64,000 bases of DNA, from assembly GCA_033439685.1 (NCBI GenBank), contig JAUEDM010000001.1:3162001-3226000 (forward strand), written 5' to 3'. Every line of letters begins with the position of its first letter. Position 1 is the first letter of the stretch. Below the pieces are notes generated by a model, which saw only the letters and a program-made list of their open reading frames with translations, was not told the DNA's origin and did no database searches. The position numbers and the translations under genes were made by a program. Shown piece by piece: positions 35,189 to 46,648 of the stretch. Origin of the DNA: Apodospora peruviana. Its lineage: Eukaryota > Ascomycota > Sordariomycetes > Sordariales > Lasiosphaeriaceae.

Positions 35189-35216
<28 letters not shown>
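35189..35216. repeat. Poly(dT) tract of 28 nt
   Basis: Uninterrupted T from 35189 to 35216, about 150 bp upstream of the start codon of the minus-strand unrecognised gene (an A-tract on its sense strand). It could be a nucleosome-excluding promoter element or the poly(A) end of a retroposed sequence. No retroelement body was recognised beside it. Confidence 0.95.
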
Positions 35217-35219
<3 letters not shown>

Positions 35220-35942
35220 TACGATCCTCCGCTCAGGCTCACGTACATATCTTGGTGTCTTGTTCTGGTTTTGGTCTGTATCAGTCTGACTAGTTCATAA
35301 ACGACTATTGAGAAACAAAGGGACAATAACTTTCGGCTTTGTACAGTTAGGTCGGTTGAATAAAGTACTCTCCGTGAACAAGACCATTGTCTGTGACTGT
35401 TCTTTGTTCTCGCCAATAGTTTCAAGTTGGTATTACGGAAGCATTGGTGTAGTTGAAGAGTGATAAACTTGTATTATATAGGTTAGATGGGTAATAAGAC
35501 AACGCGGAGTAGATGGTAATACAGTCAACCCTGTACATAATGGTCAGAGGCATAACGATAAATTGACTTTGAAGATCAAAAACGTTGCCACTGACCGGAT
35601 CGTTATGTGCAAGGTTGACTGTAGATTACGCAAGTGTAGAATCCCAAGACGATGGAAGAACTGTAGAAATCATATTACTGAATAGTAGGCATGAAAATGT
35701 ACTTACCTATATAAGTGAGCCGACCCGAGCTGCAATTAGTTGGACAGTCAATTGGGCTGTAACCACGCATTATAAGCGTTGGCTGACCAGTATTTCTGTC
35801 ACACTTTCTTTGTATGGGTGGCCTCAAGCAAACCACGTTTGTTCAACGTCCTGGAAACGAGTAGACTGCCGTAGCTGTGAGAGCCCCTTTATTTCTGGCT
35901 ATCCATCTACTACGCACTCTGACCATTTTGTCTGTGTGATCT

Positions 35943-35943
<1 letters not shown>

Positions 35944-35973
<30 letters not shown>
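35944..35973. repeat. (GT)15 dinucleotide microsatellite
   Basis: Fifteen perfect GT units followed by a degenerate CTGTGT continuation to about 35986. It lies in non-coding sequence. Confidence 0.95.
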
Positions 35974-35974
<1 letters not shown>

Positions 35975-36623
35975 TGTGTCTGTGTCGCATTATGCGCATG
36001 TTCCCACCCTCCATGAACATTGGAACGCACAAACACGCCTTAGCATGAAACAAGAGTACACATAAAACAGTTCCCAGGGTAGATTGGTGAGCAAATCACT
36101 TGGTGTGGACCTGTCGAAGTTGTGATGCGGTATGTACGTGAATGATATCCGTATTTTGATGGTAGAAAATCATTATATGACAATAATCAAGAGTAGTGTA
36201 GATGACCCTGCTGTGTGATGGTATATAGAGAGTACTCTACCGCCCGGACTAGGATTCATGCAAAGGATGAGATATAGATGGATACTAGTAACGTGTCTAC
36301 CAAACCAAATAAACCATAAAGATGCCAACAAAAACACCTTATTAGTCCCGTTCTAATCAACGAGGACCCTTCCAATACCTAGTATGTATCTTGCCTATGA
36401 ATATGACAATAAATACCCCGAAGGAAATATCACAACTATGTAAATTCCACTGTACCCAAGATTAGAAAGCGACCCTCCCAAGACCCAAAAGGAACCGGCC
36501 TCTTCTACTAGAAAGTAAAAAAGCTTTCATGCCATACAAAGCAGACGAAAACCAAAACCCCACCCAAAAAAAAAAATCATCTATCAATGACCAGGTCCGT
36601 AGGTACGTACATACATGTATGTA

Positions 36624-38030
36624 TCAGAGCGGCTTAGACGCAAATCCCAATTGCAGCTCGCCCCCATGGAAAACAGTAAACTGGCTCTTGAAGAAGACGT
36701 CCCCGTAAATCGCAAACGGGAACCCCTCGGAGCTTTGGACTCCACCAAAACAGATGGTCGCAGTCTCAAACGAGTCGGTGTCGGCCGGCGCGAAGTTGAT
36801 CAGCTCGCCCTGGATGACAGCCTTGTAGGTTCCGATATTAAGCGTGAGGTCAGGCAGGGTCTCGCTGCAGGAGAAGACAAAACCGCCGACCTGCATGTTG
36901 TTCTCTGCGCTCGGCACCTGGGCGTAGTACGCCTCTGTGATGGCGGCGGGCAGCATCAGCAGCGTGGTGCCCGTGTCGGCGATCGCATCGTGCGGCATGG
37001 CGATTTCCTCAGTCGAGTTACCGACCGAAAACCCGTCGGCCTCGAACTGCCAGAAACCGTTGGTCGAGTTGACGTCGACGAAGCTGAGGTCACCCGTAAA
37101 CTCGGTCGGGTCGATGAAGCCGAAATTGTAGTTGCCCGGCTCGGCCTTGTTCAGGTTCGCCGTGAACAGCGGCATCGCGAGGTTCTCCATGGCGTTTCCG
37201 AAAAACGTCTTTTGCGGGGTCGGGTTGACCTGGTTGATGCTGTCGAACGCAAGGCCCACGAGGCCGGATGAGGCCGTGTCGTTGGTAAAAGAACCCGACA
37301 CTTTGGTGGCCGACTCAACCGCCTGGCTCGCCACCGAGACGCCGCCGATGCTGACCGTGTCCATGTACACGTTGCCCGAGGAGGCGCTGCCGTCGCCGTA
37401 GCGGATGCTCCAGGTCGAGCCTTCCAGCCGTTTCGCCGTCGTGCTGCTGGCGATGTCGTACAGTGCCTGGCCGTTCTGCTGTGTGCTCGGCGTCTCCGAG
37501 GAAAACACCCACAGATCGGACGAGCCGGTGTCGAAGTTGAGCATTAGAGTCTGGGGCGGGGTGCCGATCTGGACGGGAGCGAGATATTCGACGTCGAAGA
37601 GCTGTGGCACTGCGGATACCTCGCCTGTAACAGAAATGTCAACATGTTTGTCTCGATCAAAAGAAAACGACAATACGTTACCTTGCCCAGGGCCTGTGTC
37701 GTTTCCGAAAAAGGTCCCGTTTCCTATGCCTCCCCGCGATGCCCCGGGAACACTTATGCCCAGCTCTTGGAGAAGGGCTTCCAGAATCTCTAGCAGCTGC
37801 GGTGGAAAGTCTAGGCCGAACTTCTGGTAGACCTTGGCGACTGCTCTCGGCCCCCTGCCCAACTGGCGGAATTTCTTGTTGTACACCTGCGAGATCTTGA
37901 ACGTCGCCCCGCCGAGGGTCGAGATCTGAAAGTCGGATGGGTTGACCACGACGACCCGCGGAGCGCCAATAACGAGATCCGCCAAGGCGAGGAGAGATGC
38001 CGCAGCGGCGGCAATACCAGTGAACTTCAT
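36624..38030 (-). CDS. Secreted pepsin-type aspartic endopeptidase (A1 family)
   Basis: Extracellular acid protease. Exon 1 is 38030-37682 and exon 2 is 37624-36624, total 449 residues. The 57-nt intron (GTAACG...GTTACAG) is a multiple of three without stop codons, so reading through it would add 19 residues. I prefer splicing because it joins GPGQ to GEVSAVPQLFDVEYLAPVQIG cleanly. The start at 38030 gives a good signal peptide (MKFTGIAAAAASLLALADLVIGA), whereas the open frame begins 14 codons earlier. A propeptide of about 100 residues follows. Catalytic aspartates are in FDTGSSDLW and IADTGTTLL. Two cysteines in the C-terminal lobe (VFSCSETL, ATICFGG) likely form the conserved disulphide. 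It resembles penicillopepsin/aspergillopepsin enzymes. Confidence 0.93.
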   Translation of the reverse strand: MKFTGIAAAAASLLALADLVIGAPRVVVVNPSDFQISTLGGATFKISQVYNKKFRQLGRGPRAVAKVYQKFGLDFPPQLLEILEALLQELGISVPGASRGGIGNGTFFGNDTGPGQGNVLSFSFDRDKHVDISVTGEVSAVPQLFDVEYLAPVQIGTPPQTLMLNFDTGSSDLWVFSSETPSTQQNGQALYDIASSTTAKRLEGSTWSIRYGDGSASSGNVYMDTVSIGGVSVASQAVESATKVSGSFTNDTASSGLVGLAFDSINQVNPTPQKTFFGNAMENLAMPLFTANLNKAEPGNYNFGFIDPTEFTGDLSFVDVNSTNGFWQFEADGFSVGNSTEEIAMPHDAIADTGTTLLMLPAAITEAYYAQVPSAENNMQVGGFVFSCSETLPDLTLNIGTYKAVIQGELINFAPADTDSFETATICFGGVQSSEGFPFAIYGDVFFKSQFTVFHGGELQLGFASKPL

Positions 38031-40266
38031 GATGGCGTACGCGTGTAAAGAGACGAGGATACACCCCGTCAATGGAAAATCGAGACGTCCAAGATCGCAC
38101 GGCTTTTACCCCTAGTCTAGGTCTCCTGACTGGGTAAAACTCAAGTGTCTAGAGAAGGTGAAGTCTTGGGACCGTCACGATATGACGGCAGGATGCCAAT
38201 GTTGAAGAAAAATGAAGGACTGAAAACGAAAGAAACAGAATAATGAATGACCATACAACAGAGCCGAGCAAAGAGGACTTTAAAGAATGGAACGGAAGAA
38301 GAGAAAAGTCGGGAAAAAGGAGGGAGAGGGTAGATCATAGAGCTTGACAAGCTTCTCCCAACATCGACATCCTTGCTGGCTCTTTCATGCAGCTCTTCAG
38401 TGTAGTAAATAGATTGGGTTGACGCAAACAAATGACTGCATGAAAGACCAACTAGACTGACAGGGCCATATGGATCTCGCAACAAACCGCCCGGGGAGCA
38501 TTGAAGAACAGGGCAAACTCCCGCTTCAGGATTCTCTCATGCCTTCATTGGAAGGCCGAGCAGGGCATGCGTTTGCTTGGCAGACGATCAATGGGGTCAC
38601 CTACTATGAAAAGCTCCATGAGGCAGGAGTCCTGACTCCCGCGCTGACCGGAGAACATCTGTAACGGACAGAGTGGAGCGGAGGGCTTTGGAACCGTCCT
38701 GTGGTGACGATCTCAACGTGCGACAGTGGGGCTTGGCATTGAGGGACGGAAGTGAAGAGCAAGCCAGTCAGCTCCGGAGCCGCAAGTCGGACGGCTGCAG
38801 ACAGACCAGTGACTGGCTATCAGCAGCCGGTTGGCCGTGTTGCTGCTCTGGCACCGGTGATGAGAAGGCTACTTCGGTAGACGACATTGCGGGGTGGCTT
38901 TTGCCCTGTCGTCCATCGGTATCCAACCAGCCCCAAAAGCTTGTCAACTTGAAACATACCTTATAACAAACAAGCTCATGCTTGGCTTTTGTTTGGTTAT
39001 TTTTTCAGAGCATTCTCCGAGTTGCCAACGACAAACCAGATGTAAATTATGAATACGTAGGGTACCTGTATTAGGTAGCAGTTTGCTAAAATTCAAGGGG
39101 ATTCCTTTTCATTGACTCGGACCAGTAATCGTTCGCAACAAACCCACGAACCCTTGTGTTCGGCAATTAATCCGAGCGAGTAGGCATTAATGCGGCACCG
39201 AGAATAAAGCATGATGTTTGGTTTTGATGCCAAGGTGCGACGGGCAGTCCGCGCTTGCGAGACTAAACGTGAAAACCGACGTCCGGTCTTTGCAAATCAT
39301 GGACGATCAGGGGGACGACATGTCATGCGCCGCCGTGACACCACAGTTGAGTCGGTGTAACTGGGCATAATACTGGGCTTGCGCTCCATTGTGATGGGCC
39401 AAAAAAGAAGATCAGTTGACCTATTCCCGAAATCGGTTCACACGAAATAGATAAAGTGCGACGTGAAGCCGGCACGCTGCTGTTTGTGGTCATCTTTGAT
39501 CTGATGTGAGCTTTTGTTGGTGCTCTGTTGGTAGAAGGAGCTGTTTATCTGAGGAGAGTCGGGTTGAAAGACTGGTAGGCATAGCGTGAGATTCGAATGT
39601 TGACAGCTTCAGTTGAGTCTCCAAACCGAACAAAAATGAGTACAAATCAAGGATAGGGAATACCCGTACCTGCATCCCTCCATAATATGGGAGACGACAA
39701 GAAGGTGATGGAAGAAGTTGGGGTTGACAATTTGTCAGTCCTGGGCACGCCGAGGAGATGATTGGAGAAAGTTGGGGAACCACCTCATTGTACAAGAATT
39801 AGACTTCAATACCTGACTTATTCTTCACAGGAGCGGCCCTTTTCTGTAATCAAATGCTTTTCGATGCCCAAATTTAACTCCGCATAGGCCCGGAGATCCC
39901 CTCACTGCCCCTCCATCACTGGCCGGCCAGCGCCACCACCAAGCACCTTTGTGGCCAGGCATGGCCGTGACGCGGCAGCCTTTCCAACTTCTCGTGAGAC
40001 ATCACTTTGATATGTTTGCTTACTGAATACCTGAACACTGGGTAGATCCCGAATGTAGGTTCTAGATGATTCAGAGAGCTCACCTCTCCGGCTTGTGTAC
40101 TTTCTTTTAAACATTTCATTCTAGGTCGACTTGAACTCTCGCTACCCCACAGCGAGGGTCATGATTCATCAAGGTTCATCAAGTTAGTCTAACAACCAAC
40201 ACCTTCCACCCCGAGTTCCGTTCGCAAAACTGCCCATCTGTTGTACAACTCGAGGATAGAGCCAAT
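38031..40266. other. 2.2-kb divergent region between the protease and wss1
   Basis: It carries the promoters of two divergent genes. Open frames of 60-115 codons exist on both strands but none reads like a protein. No repeat or RNA gene was recognised. Confidence 0.5.
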
Positions 40267-41679
40267 ATGCCTGAACACGATGCGCTTGTTCATTCCTATT
40301 CGCACTTGCGCAACTTTCCGCGCGAAAAAGAGGCACTGCATTCGCTAAAGAAGGTCGCGTCGTTGGTCAAACCGATAATGAGGGCCAGAGGATGGACCGT
40401 GGGCGAGCTGGCCGAGTTCTACCCAGACCAGAACAATCTGCTTGGTAACTTATAGAACCCCAAAGGCCAAGCTAGATAACAAATATTTGCTGACAACATA
40501 TCAGGTTTAAACGTAAACCGAGGCCAAAAGATCCTGGTCCGTCTCCGGTACCCTTACGACAAGACCCAGTTCCTCCCTCTCGAGCAGGTGGTTGACACCA
40601 TGCTCCACGAGCTGTCGCACATCGTCCACGGCCCGCATGACGCAAAGTTTCATGCATTGTGGAACCAGCTCCGCGACGAACACGAGGGTCTGGTTCGGAA
40701 GGGATACACTGGCGAAGGTTTTCTGTCCGAGGGCCATCGGTTGGGAGGCGGCCGCCAGGGGCTGCCCATGCACGAAGCCCGCCGTCTCGCCCGGGCCGCA
40801 GCCGAGAAGCGGCGCGTGCTCACGCAAGGGTCGGGCCAGAGGCTGGGCGGTTCCGCCCCCCGTCCCGGCGAGGACATCCGAAATGTTATTGTGAGTGCCA
40901 TCGAGCGGCGGAACAAGGCCCTCCAGGGTTGCGGAAACACGACGCACAATGAGAGCGAGATCCGTGAGATCTCGGACCAGGCCACGCGGAACGGGTTCCG
41001 GACCAAAGCCGAAGAGGACGCCGCCAACGAGGCCGCTATCGCGCAGGCCCTGTGGGAGCTTGTGCAGGAGGACGAAAGGAGCAAGTACGGCGACTCGTAT
41101 ATCCCGCCGAGTCAACAGAATCCCACGGGCAACGGCGGCGGTGCGATATTTGGAGGGTCAGAAAGCGACTACTACGGGGGTTCAAACCATGCCGGTTCCG
41201 GTTCTGGCTCGTCTTCGACAGTTACGAAACCGAAACCGAGTCCTCCGAGACCATTGACGCCACCACAGATTCCTGTTGCGACAAAACCGGAGGCCAGCAG
41301 GCCGAAATCCCCCGACCGAGTAGCAGTAGCAGATACTTGGGCATGTCCGATTTGTACTCTAGTCAACCCAGCCAGCTTTCTATGCTGCGACGCCTGTGGG
41401 GTTGAGCGGTCGACAGAAGTCAGCCAGGAGCTCGCAAATAAGGCAGCGGCAGCGAGGAAGAGGCCGAGGGCGGCGGTGGTAGACTTGACCACGAGTCCGG
41501 CCACCGGCGGGAGCGCTAAGCAGAAGAAAGGGGCCACTAGTAGTAAAGGGACGGCACAAACCCAATATGTTCCGCCTCTAGTCCCGGCGCCGACGTGGCA
41601 GTGCTCCTTTTGCGGGAAAATTATGGAGCAACAGTGGTGGACTTGCTCGACGTGCGGACGGATGAAGGATAAATCTTGA
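40267..41679 (+). CDS. wss1: DNA-dependent metalloprotease WSS1 (WLM domain)
   Basis: SPRTN-like protease that degrades DNA-protein crosslinks and sumoylated proteins in the nucleus. Exon 1 is 40267-40444 and exon 2 is 40505-41679, total 450 residues. The junction (CTT-G|GT-TTA) gives NNLLGLNVNRGQKI. The WLM domain covers about 1-200, with the zinc site HELSHIVHGPHD (His94, Glu95, His98 and a third His at 101 or 104). Two RanBP2-type zinc fingers follow: WACPIC...CCDACG near residue 350, and WQCSFC...TCSTCG close to the C-terminus. A hydrophobic VVDLT patch between them resembles a SUMO-interacting motif. Length and domain order match fungal WSS1; all catalytic residues are intact. The N-terminus up to the intron matches the family start. 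Confidence 0.95.
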
Positions 41680-44665
41680 TGAGGTGTTGGATACCTAATG
41701 TTGTAACTATGCGTTGAGGATACCCCCTGAAGTAACTTTCTTGTTAAATAAATATTGTATAAACACTTTGATGTGAAACCCAGTGCGCCTATGAGCTTAT
41801 TTCTTTGTCTCGGGAGATAATTATTGTTCATCATTAAGGTTTACATTGATCACAGGCGGGTTAGGGGCGCTCTATGCTGTGACTAAGTTAAGGCAATAGG
41901 AGTGATGTACTAGTAGACAGGTTGTACACCATGCCGTCGCCAAAAGGGAGAAAACATGTACAACATTGTTAAGGTCTCTACTGTTTTCTGGCCATATACT
42001 CCGTAGCTAATCTAGTTTATTGACTGTTGGGATTCTTGGTCGTCGGCCCCTATGGGAGCCCCTGAGGACTCAAGCAGGTTCTCTTCTAAGAACCTAAAGC
42101 ATATATATATACCATAGGCGTCTATTGTATAAGAACCGGAATATAATACACGGATGTCAGGAAACTAGGTCTCTAGACTTGCGTTCACGACAACTTGGTA
42201 CTTAGTTACTAGTAGCAGTATAAGCCTCATCTTAGCCAGATGGAATTAGTATTGCTGTTTACTGTTTAGGTGGTTAAAAACACTCGATCCAGTTTTTGAA
42301 CGTCAAAATCGAATGCTCGTTCATCTAGTCCTAAAAGGTTGTCATCCATGATCGTGTTGGATTATCCCTAATCGATGGTCTCTGTTTATAGCCCCTGTTT
42401 CTTTTTGCTGTGACGGGAGAGCTTCAGTCACTAATAGGTCCTCATTGCCACTGGCCAATTCCATTCTGAGAGGGTTAATTGTAGTTCGCAGGGCAGTCGC
42501 TGAGAAATGCTGGCCAGGAGGGAAAGAGCCACCTCTAAAACAACATTTTTTTAGAGTCGTCATGCAACTCTCCCCCAAAAGCGCTCAAGCTCCTTCCAAT
42601 CGCCCCCAATTTCAGAGCCACATCTGTTGAGCAAAGGAGTCCCCCCGTGAAATATAGTATGGGAAAAATAAAGTTGACTAACAGCGGATCAGATGTGGGC
42701 ACACTCTTGGTGTGTCCTTCCATACTTATCTGGTGTTTCCAATGCCTCACTCCCTTCATAGAAACGCCAACTTGAAGGAACGTGTGTCCTTTCCCATTCA
42801 GGACAGTTAATGATTTGCTTCCATCTCTGTTGATGCTGCCCGCGGGGGACTCGGACTAAGACGACGGGAGGGCGAAGCAAAAAGGCTGCGGTGTGCCACG
42901 GACCGACGACTCCGGTTCATGTTTCCAATACGTACCAACAAGCACTAGGCGGCCTGGCCCTGTCCTTCGCAGTAATGTCGTAAAGGCTCTAAGATTGTAT
43001 AAATCTTTCATCTTCTCGGAAAGGGCAAACGAGTTGTTGATGGACTCCACACGAAGCCGATCAGACGACATAACCTCACGCTTGCCTGATGCCCATTTGT
43101 AAATAAACACCAGAGGTAGGGCTCCATGTTGATCCTCAAGAGGCCATTGCGCAGGCTTTGGGAGTTCCCATGTCGGATATCTTCCTTGGATATGTTAGTT
43201 TGAATCACCTATCTGCCGACATACACCTGTACCAGGTAAATATGTGCAAGTAGTCGGGTAGTGTAACCTCAACAACTGAGCGGGTGGACCATCACAGATG
43301 CACCTAGGGTTTAGTGCGAACGACCGAGACTTAGCTGTTCTCCCGATCACTGTCGCATTCACGCATTTCATCTCCCCTCGTTGGTCAACGTCAAATCTTT
43401 GCTGCTCTAGTGCCAGGACAAACAGCCTCATACGTACCTCCACGACATGAGTTTGTATCGCGAGGTGTACGGGTCAGTTGAATATCCGAATAACAAAATG
43501 AAAAAAAAATCTCCTGACCCGACGTGGTGGAATCGCGACGGCTTACTATAGCCGACGATCCGTGGAGTGACGCACTTCAGACAGCTTGTACGCCAATTGG
43601 GCCATGTGATTGGGTGTCGAGCTCTGCGATTGGCTTGGCGCCAGTCCCGCTGTGGCACAGACACGGGCTTTGTGGCGTCGGTGGGGGTTTTGGTGGGTGC
43701 TTATCTCGATTGATGGAGCCAGCATCATCGCAGTTGTCATCCTGTCAAACCATGAACTTCTGTCAGTCCAGCTGAAAGTGCTTCGCAAGCGGATAAAAAA
43801 AGTTCGCTGTCGCAACCGGTGCGCTGTTCAGCAAGACAGCACAGCTTTAGGCGACGCGTGGTGAAACAATATAATGCCAAGAGTGATAAGGACTGGAGGC
43901 AATTGCTGTTTCGAAAACGTGAGACACGAATGATATCTTCCATATCCGGTTGGCCCGTGAGCACCTGGCGCAATGCGACTCTGCAACCGTTCACGGTTGC
44001 CCACGTTGTTTGCAATCGATCGGTCTGTGGAAGGCGGCCAGTGTGGCTTGTGTACATACAATGCGCCCGCCCGCAGCATTGAATTCGAAGATGGTTCATC
44101 TCATGAACAGGGCGGACCAAGCTGAAAACTTTTAAGAAAAGATCCAAGTTCAACAAGCGCCTTCCTTGTAAAAATCGACGGGAGTCACGGATCAAGTGAC
44201 AGCGACGGCGCGACCAAACAAAATTGTTCGGGAAGCTAGCGCGGCGCAAGTCGAACCTGCCACCCTGCGACGGGCTGTCATGCCCGTTGAAGAGCACCAT
44301 CCCACCAATTAGAGCAGTGCACCAGCCACAATTTTGCATCTTCCCATCGTGAGGTTCGGGCACTTCCCGCCTCTGATTTTCCCCAAAAGGTTGCTGCGTG
44401 CCCACCTTTGGTTGCTAACCGGGGTCCCCACGGCCGAGCACCCAAAACACAGAAGCGCAATCTAAGATCGGCTCTCGTACCTTCCTCAAAACGCAGTCTG
44501 GCCCCCTTCACTCACGATCTTCCCTTTTTCCACTTCGATCTCTTCGCCAGCTTCCACACAATCACACATTTCTGCTCCTCAAGTATTCGCTATTCGCTTT
44601 CCCCAGCACCCCGCCGCATCCGTACCAGCATCGAATTTCAGCAAATCCACAACACATCTTGCACA
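41680..44665. other. 3-kb gene-poor region
   Basis: No convincing gene between wss1 and the GPI-protein gene. The longest frame (222 codons on minus, 43737-44405) lacks protein-like features and overlaps a tRNA-like segment. A possible solo-LTR remnant begins at 42025, with TATATATATA at about 42103-42112. The right 200 bp are CT-rich promoter/leader of the next gene. Confidence 0.45.
42025..42205 (+). mobile_element. Possible degenerate solo LTR
   Basis: It begins TGTTGGGATTC, as many fungal Copia-type LTRs do, with a TATATATATA box about 80 bp in and an AATATAATACA stretch downstream. The 3' boundary is uncertain (perhaps CACGACAA near 42201) and no target-site duplication could be confirmed. 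No internal retroelement genes are present. Tentative. Confidence 0.2.
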
Positions 44666-45446
44666 ATGCGCCATAATATCTTGCTCGCCGCAGTCTCTGC
44701 GCTGGCCGTCGTTGTTGTTGCCGACTTCAAGGTCGACCCAGCCAAGATTGACGACACCAAAAAGAGTAAGCAAGCATCTCGAAGCAGCACACACCCTCCC
44801 GTCTGTCCCGCCAAACTAACAATCTCCTAGACCAGTGGTGCCTTGCCGAGCAGAACTCGTGCCAGCAGCTTTGCGGCGGTAGCTTCAAGACGAACGACTG
44901 CGATCCGGTAATTCCGCGCTCACGATTCTTCTGTGTTTTGGAGAATGCGCGTTCTCGGTGGTAGTACTGCCTGCTAATCAGCGCGACATGATATGATGAA
45001 TACAGGTAGACTTGGCCTACAAGTGCGTCTGCACCGACGGTACATCCCCGGAGCTTTCCAAATACACAGGGACCATGCCGACCGTAAGCACCTTCCATTC
45101 CGCCTCACCTGAGCAGCGGTTTACTAATGAGCTTTTACACAAACAGTTCACCTGCCAACAGGCGTTCGAGGACTGCATCAACGAACACATCGGCCAAGCG
45201 CAAGAGCAAGCCAACTGCACCAAGTCAATCCACGACAAGTGCGGCACGCTTGACCCCGCGAAAGCCGAGATCAAGCAAACTACTACCAGCAGTGCTGCCC
45301 CCTCGACCACCAATGCTGCTGCCGCCACAACCACGCCTGCTTCTTCCACCTCTACCGCCGGTGCTGCGATTGCCACGCACATGGCTCTTATTGGAAACAG
45401 CGCTGCTGCGGTGGCCGTGGGTGTGTTCGCCGCTGCTCTTCTCTAA
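44666..45446 (+). CDS. GPI-anchored cysteine-rich cell-surface protein
   Basis: Exons are 44666-44765, 44831-44907, 45006-45083 and 45147-45446, all GT-AG, total 184 residues. A signal peptide (MRHNILLAAVSALAVVVVA) precedes a domain of about 95 residues with paired cysteines (NQWCLAEQNSCQQLCGG, NDCDP, YKCVCTDG, FTCQQAFEDCI, NCTKSIHDKCG), the pattern of a common fungal domain of unknown function. A Ser/Thr/Ala-rich stalk and a hydrophobic tail (MALIGNSAAAVAVGVFAAALL) follow, preceded by small residues suitable for GPI attachment. Its eight or more cysteines recall CFEM proteins, but the spacing differs. It is probably a wall or membrane structural protein; the function is unknown. Confidence 0.88.
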
Positions 45447-45901
45447 ATAAGCAAAGGAAAGATAGGAGGTGTTGGGGGTTTATCATGGGCTATGTTGCTG
45501 GGCCATGGCCGGAAACCCGGGTGTTTTTGCTTGTTGCAGCGGCTGTTGCTTTTTTTTTTATCTTAACCGAATACTCCTTATACCCCCACCCGGCGATCAG
45601 CCCTGGAGAATAAAGGGAAACCCGAACCATTTAATATTTGCGACGAAAGGTGATGCATCATGTTTTGATTTGAATTACGTTGGTAATGATGAGGGAGGAG
45701 GGGAGGGGACGACGACGACGACGACGGAAGCAAGCATGGCATGTGTGGCTTGCTTGAGGAGGGAGGCGGCAAGACCTGACAAGGAACCGACTGTGGGTTG
45801 ATGTATATATAGGTTTTGAGAAAAGAAATAATCAAAATGCAGAATTTCTGAGGCCCCTTGCTTCCCTGGTGATGGGATGGGTGCGTATGGTTTCTTGTCG
45901 G

Positions 45902-46132
45902 CTACTTTTTGGCTAACGGATCTACAAAGTTATATATGCCTAACACGCCGTTCCGCGGTGAAAACACCACCTTCACTACATCCGATGAAGGCATATTGGA
46001 ACTTGTCACGTCCCCAACATACATGAACTTGTAATGAACGTCGATTTCACGCGGAAGGGTGTACGGAGGGAGATATCCGTCTTTGAGGAAAAGAAAAGCT
46101 TGATCATGAATCATGTTGAAAAAGCGAGACAT
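45902..46132 (-). CDS. Small hypothetical protein or gene fragment
   Basis: 76 codons starting ATGTCTCGCTTTTTC. Composition looks coding (FLFLKDGYLPPYTLPREIDV, VVKVVFSPRNGVLGIYNF), with alternating hydrophobic strands. An ATG-TAA lies immediately upstream. No family was recognised. It may be a genuine small protein, the last exon of a decayed gene, or chance. Confidence 0.25.
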   Translation of the reverse strand: MSRFFNMIHDQAFLFLKDGYLPPYTLPREIDVHYKFMYVGDVTSSNMPSSDVVKVVFSPRNGVLGIYNFVDPLAKK

Positions 46133-46543
46133 TACATGCTAACCTGATGGGGGGTTTCAGGCCATGAAAGGGACGGCAGGGCCTCCTACCTTACTCTTGA
46201 TTCAGTCTGATTTCGGTTAGTTGTCTGTCTAGGTTGTTCTTGCCATAGAGGTATATTGCACGGTTTGATCACTGGTTCTACCCAATACACATATACATAA
46301 ACAAGGTATGGTCATCCTATATATACATACGGAAATTGCTAACAAGAAGCAGAATCATGGGTCAGCAAGAAGAACCTTGAGAAGCTCATGCCAGGCGTTA
46401 TTTCGCAGGGTGAGCTAGGTAGACATGGATCCGTTCAACAAAGTTCTCGCTGTCGCGGATTTGGTCAAAGATAATTCGTACTTATGCCGATACTCGGATA
46501 CAAAGGATGGAGAGGAGGCTCGGGGATTATCTTATGGTGAGCC

Positions 46544-46648
46544 ATGTTCCGCGAGGCTGTGGCTCCGGGCGGCAAGTTGGTGTTTATTGATCAGAGTTCA
46601 TGGGTACCCATTTGTGATGAAGACGATTTGGATTGGCCATGTATATAG
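46544..46648 (+). pseudogene. Possible methyltransferase remnant
   Basis: A 34-codon frame reads MFREAVAPGGKLVFIDQSSW and then VPICDEDDLDW. The APGGKLVFID segment resembles the strand-5 region of class I SAM-dependent methyltransferases. No motif I (GxGxG) or other part of the domain was found in the preceding 300 bp, so if real it is a relic. Confidence 0.2.

Larger units (their letters stand above)
35039..36623. other. 1.6-kb intergenic region with homopolymer and GT microsatellite
   Basis: It separates two minus-strand genes: the promoter side of the frameshifted gene on the left and the 3' side of the aspartic protease on the right. It contains a T28 run and a (GT)15 repeat, annotated separately, and is AT-rich with many short direct repeats of TATA type. 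No gene was recognised. Confidence 0.5.

Noticed and set aside
44241..44325. Complete tRNA gene on minus strand
   Set aside because: A- and B-box-like motifs exist, but the T-loop is five bases and the acceptor and anticodon stems do not pair properly; kept only as a weak observation.
43737..44405. 222-codon minus-strand frame in the gene-poor region
   Set aside because: Cys/Arg/Leu-rich without domain resemblance; overlaps the tRNA-like segment and lies largely in a presumptive promoter.
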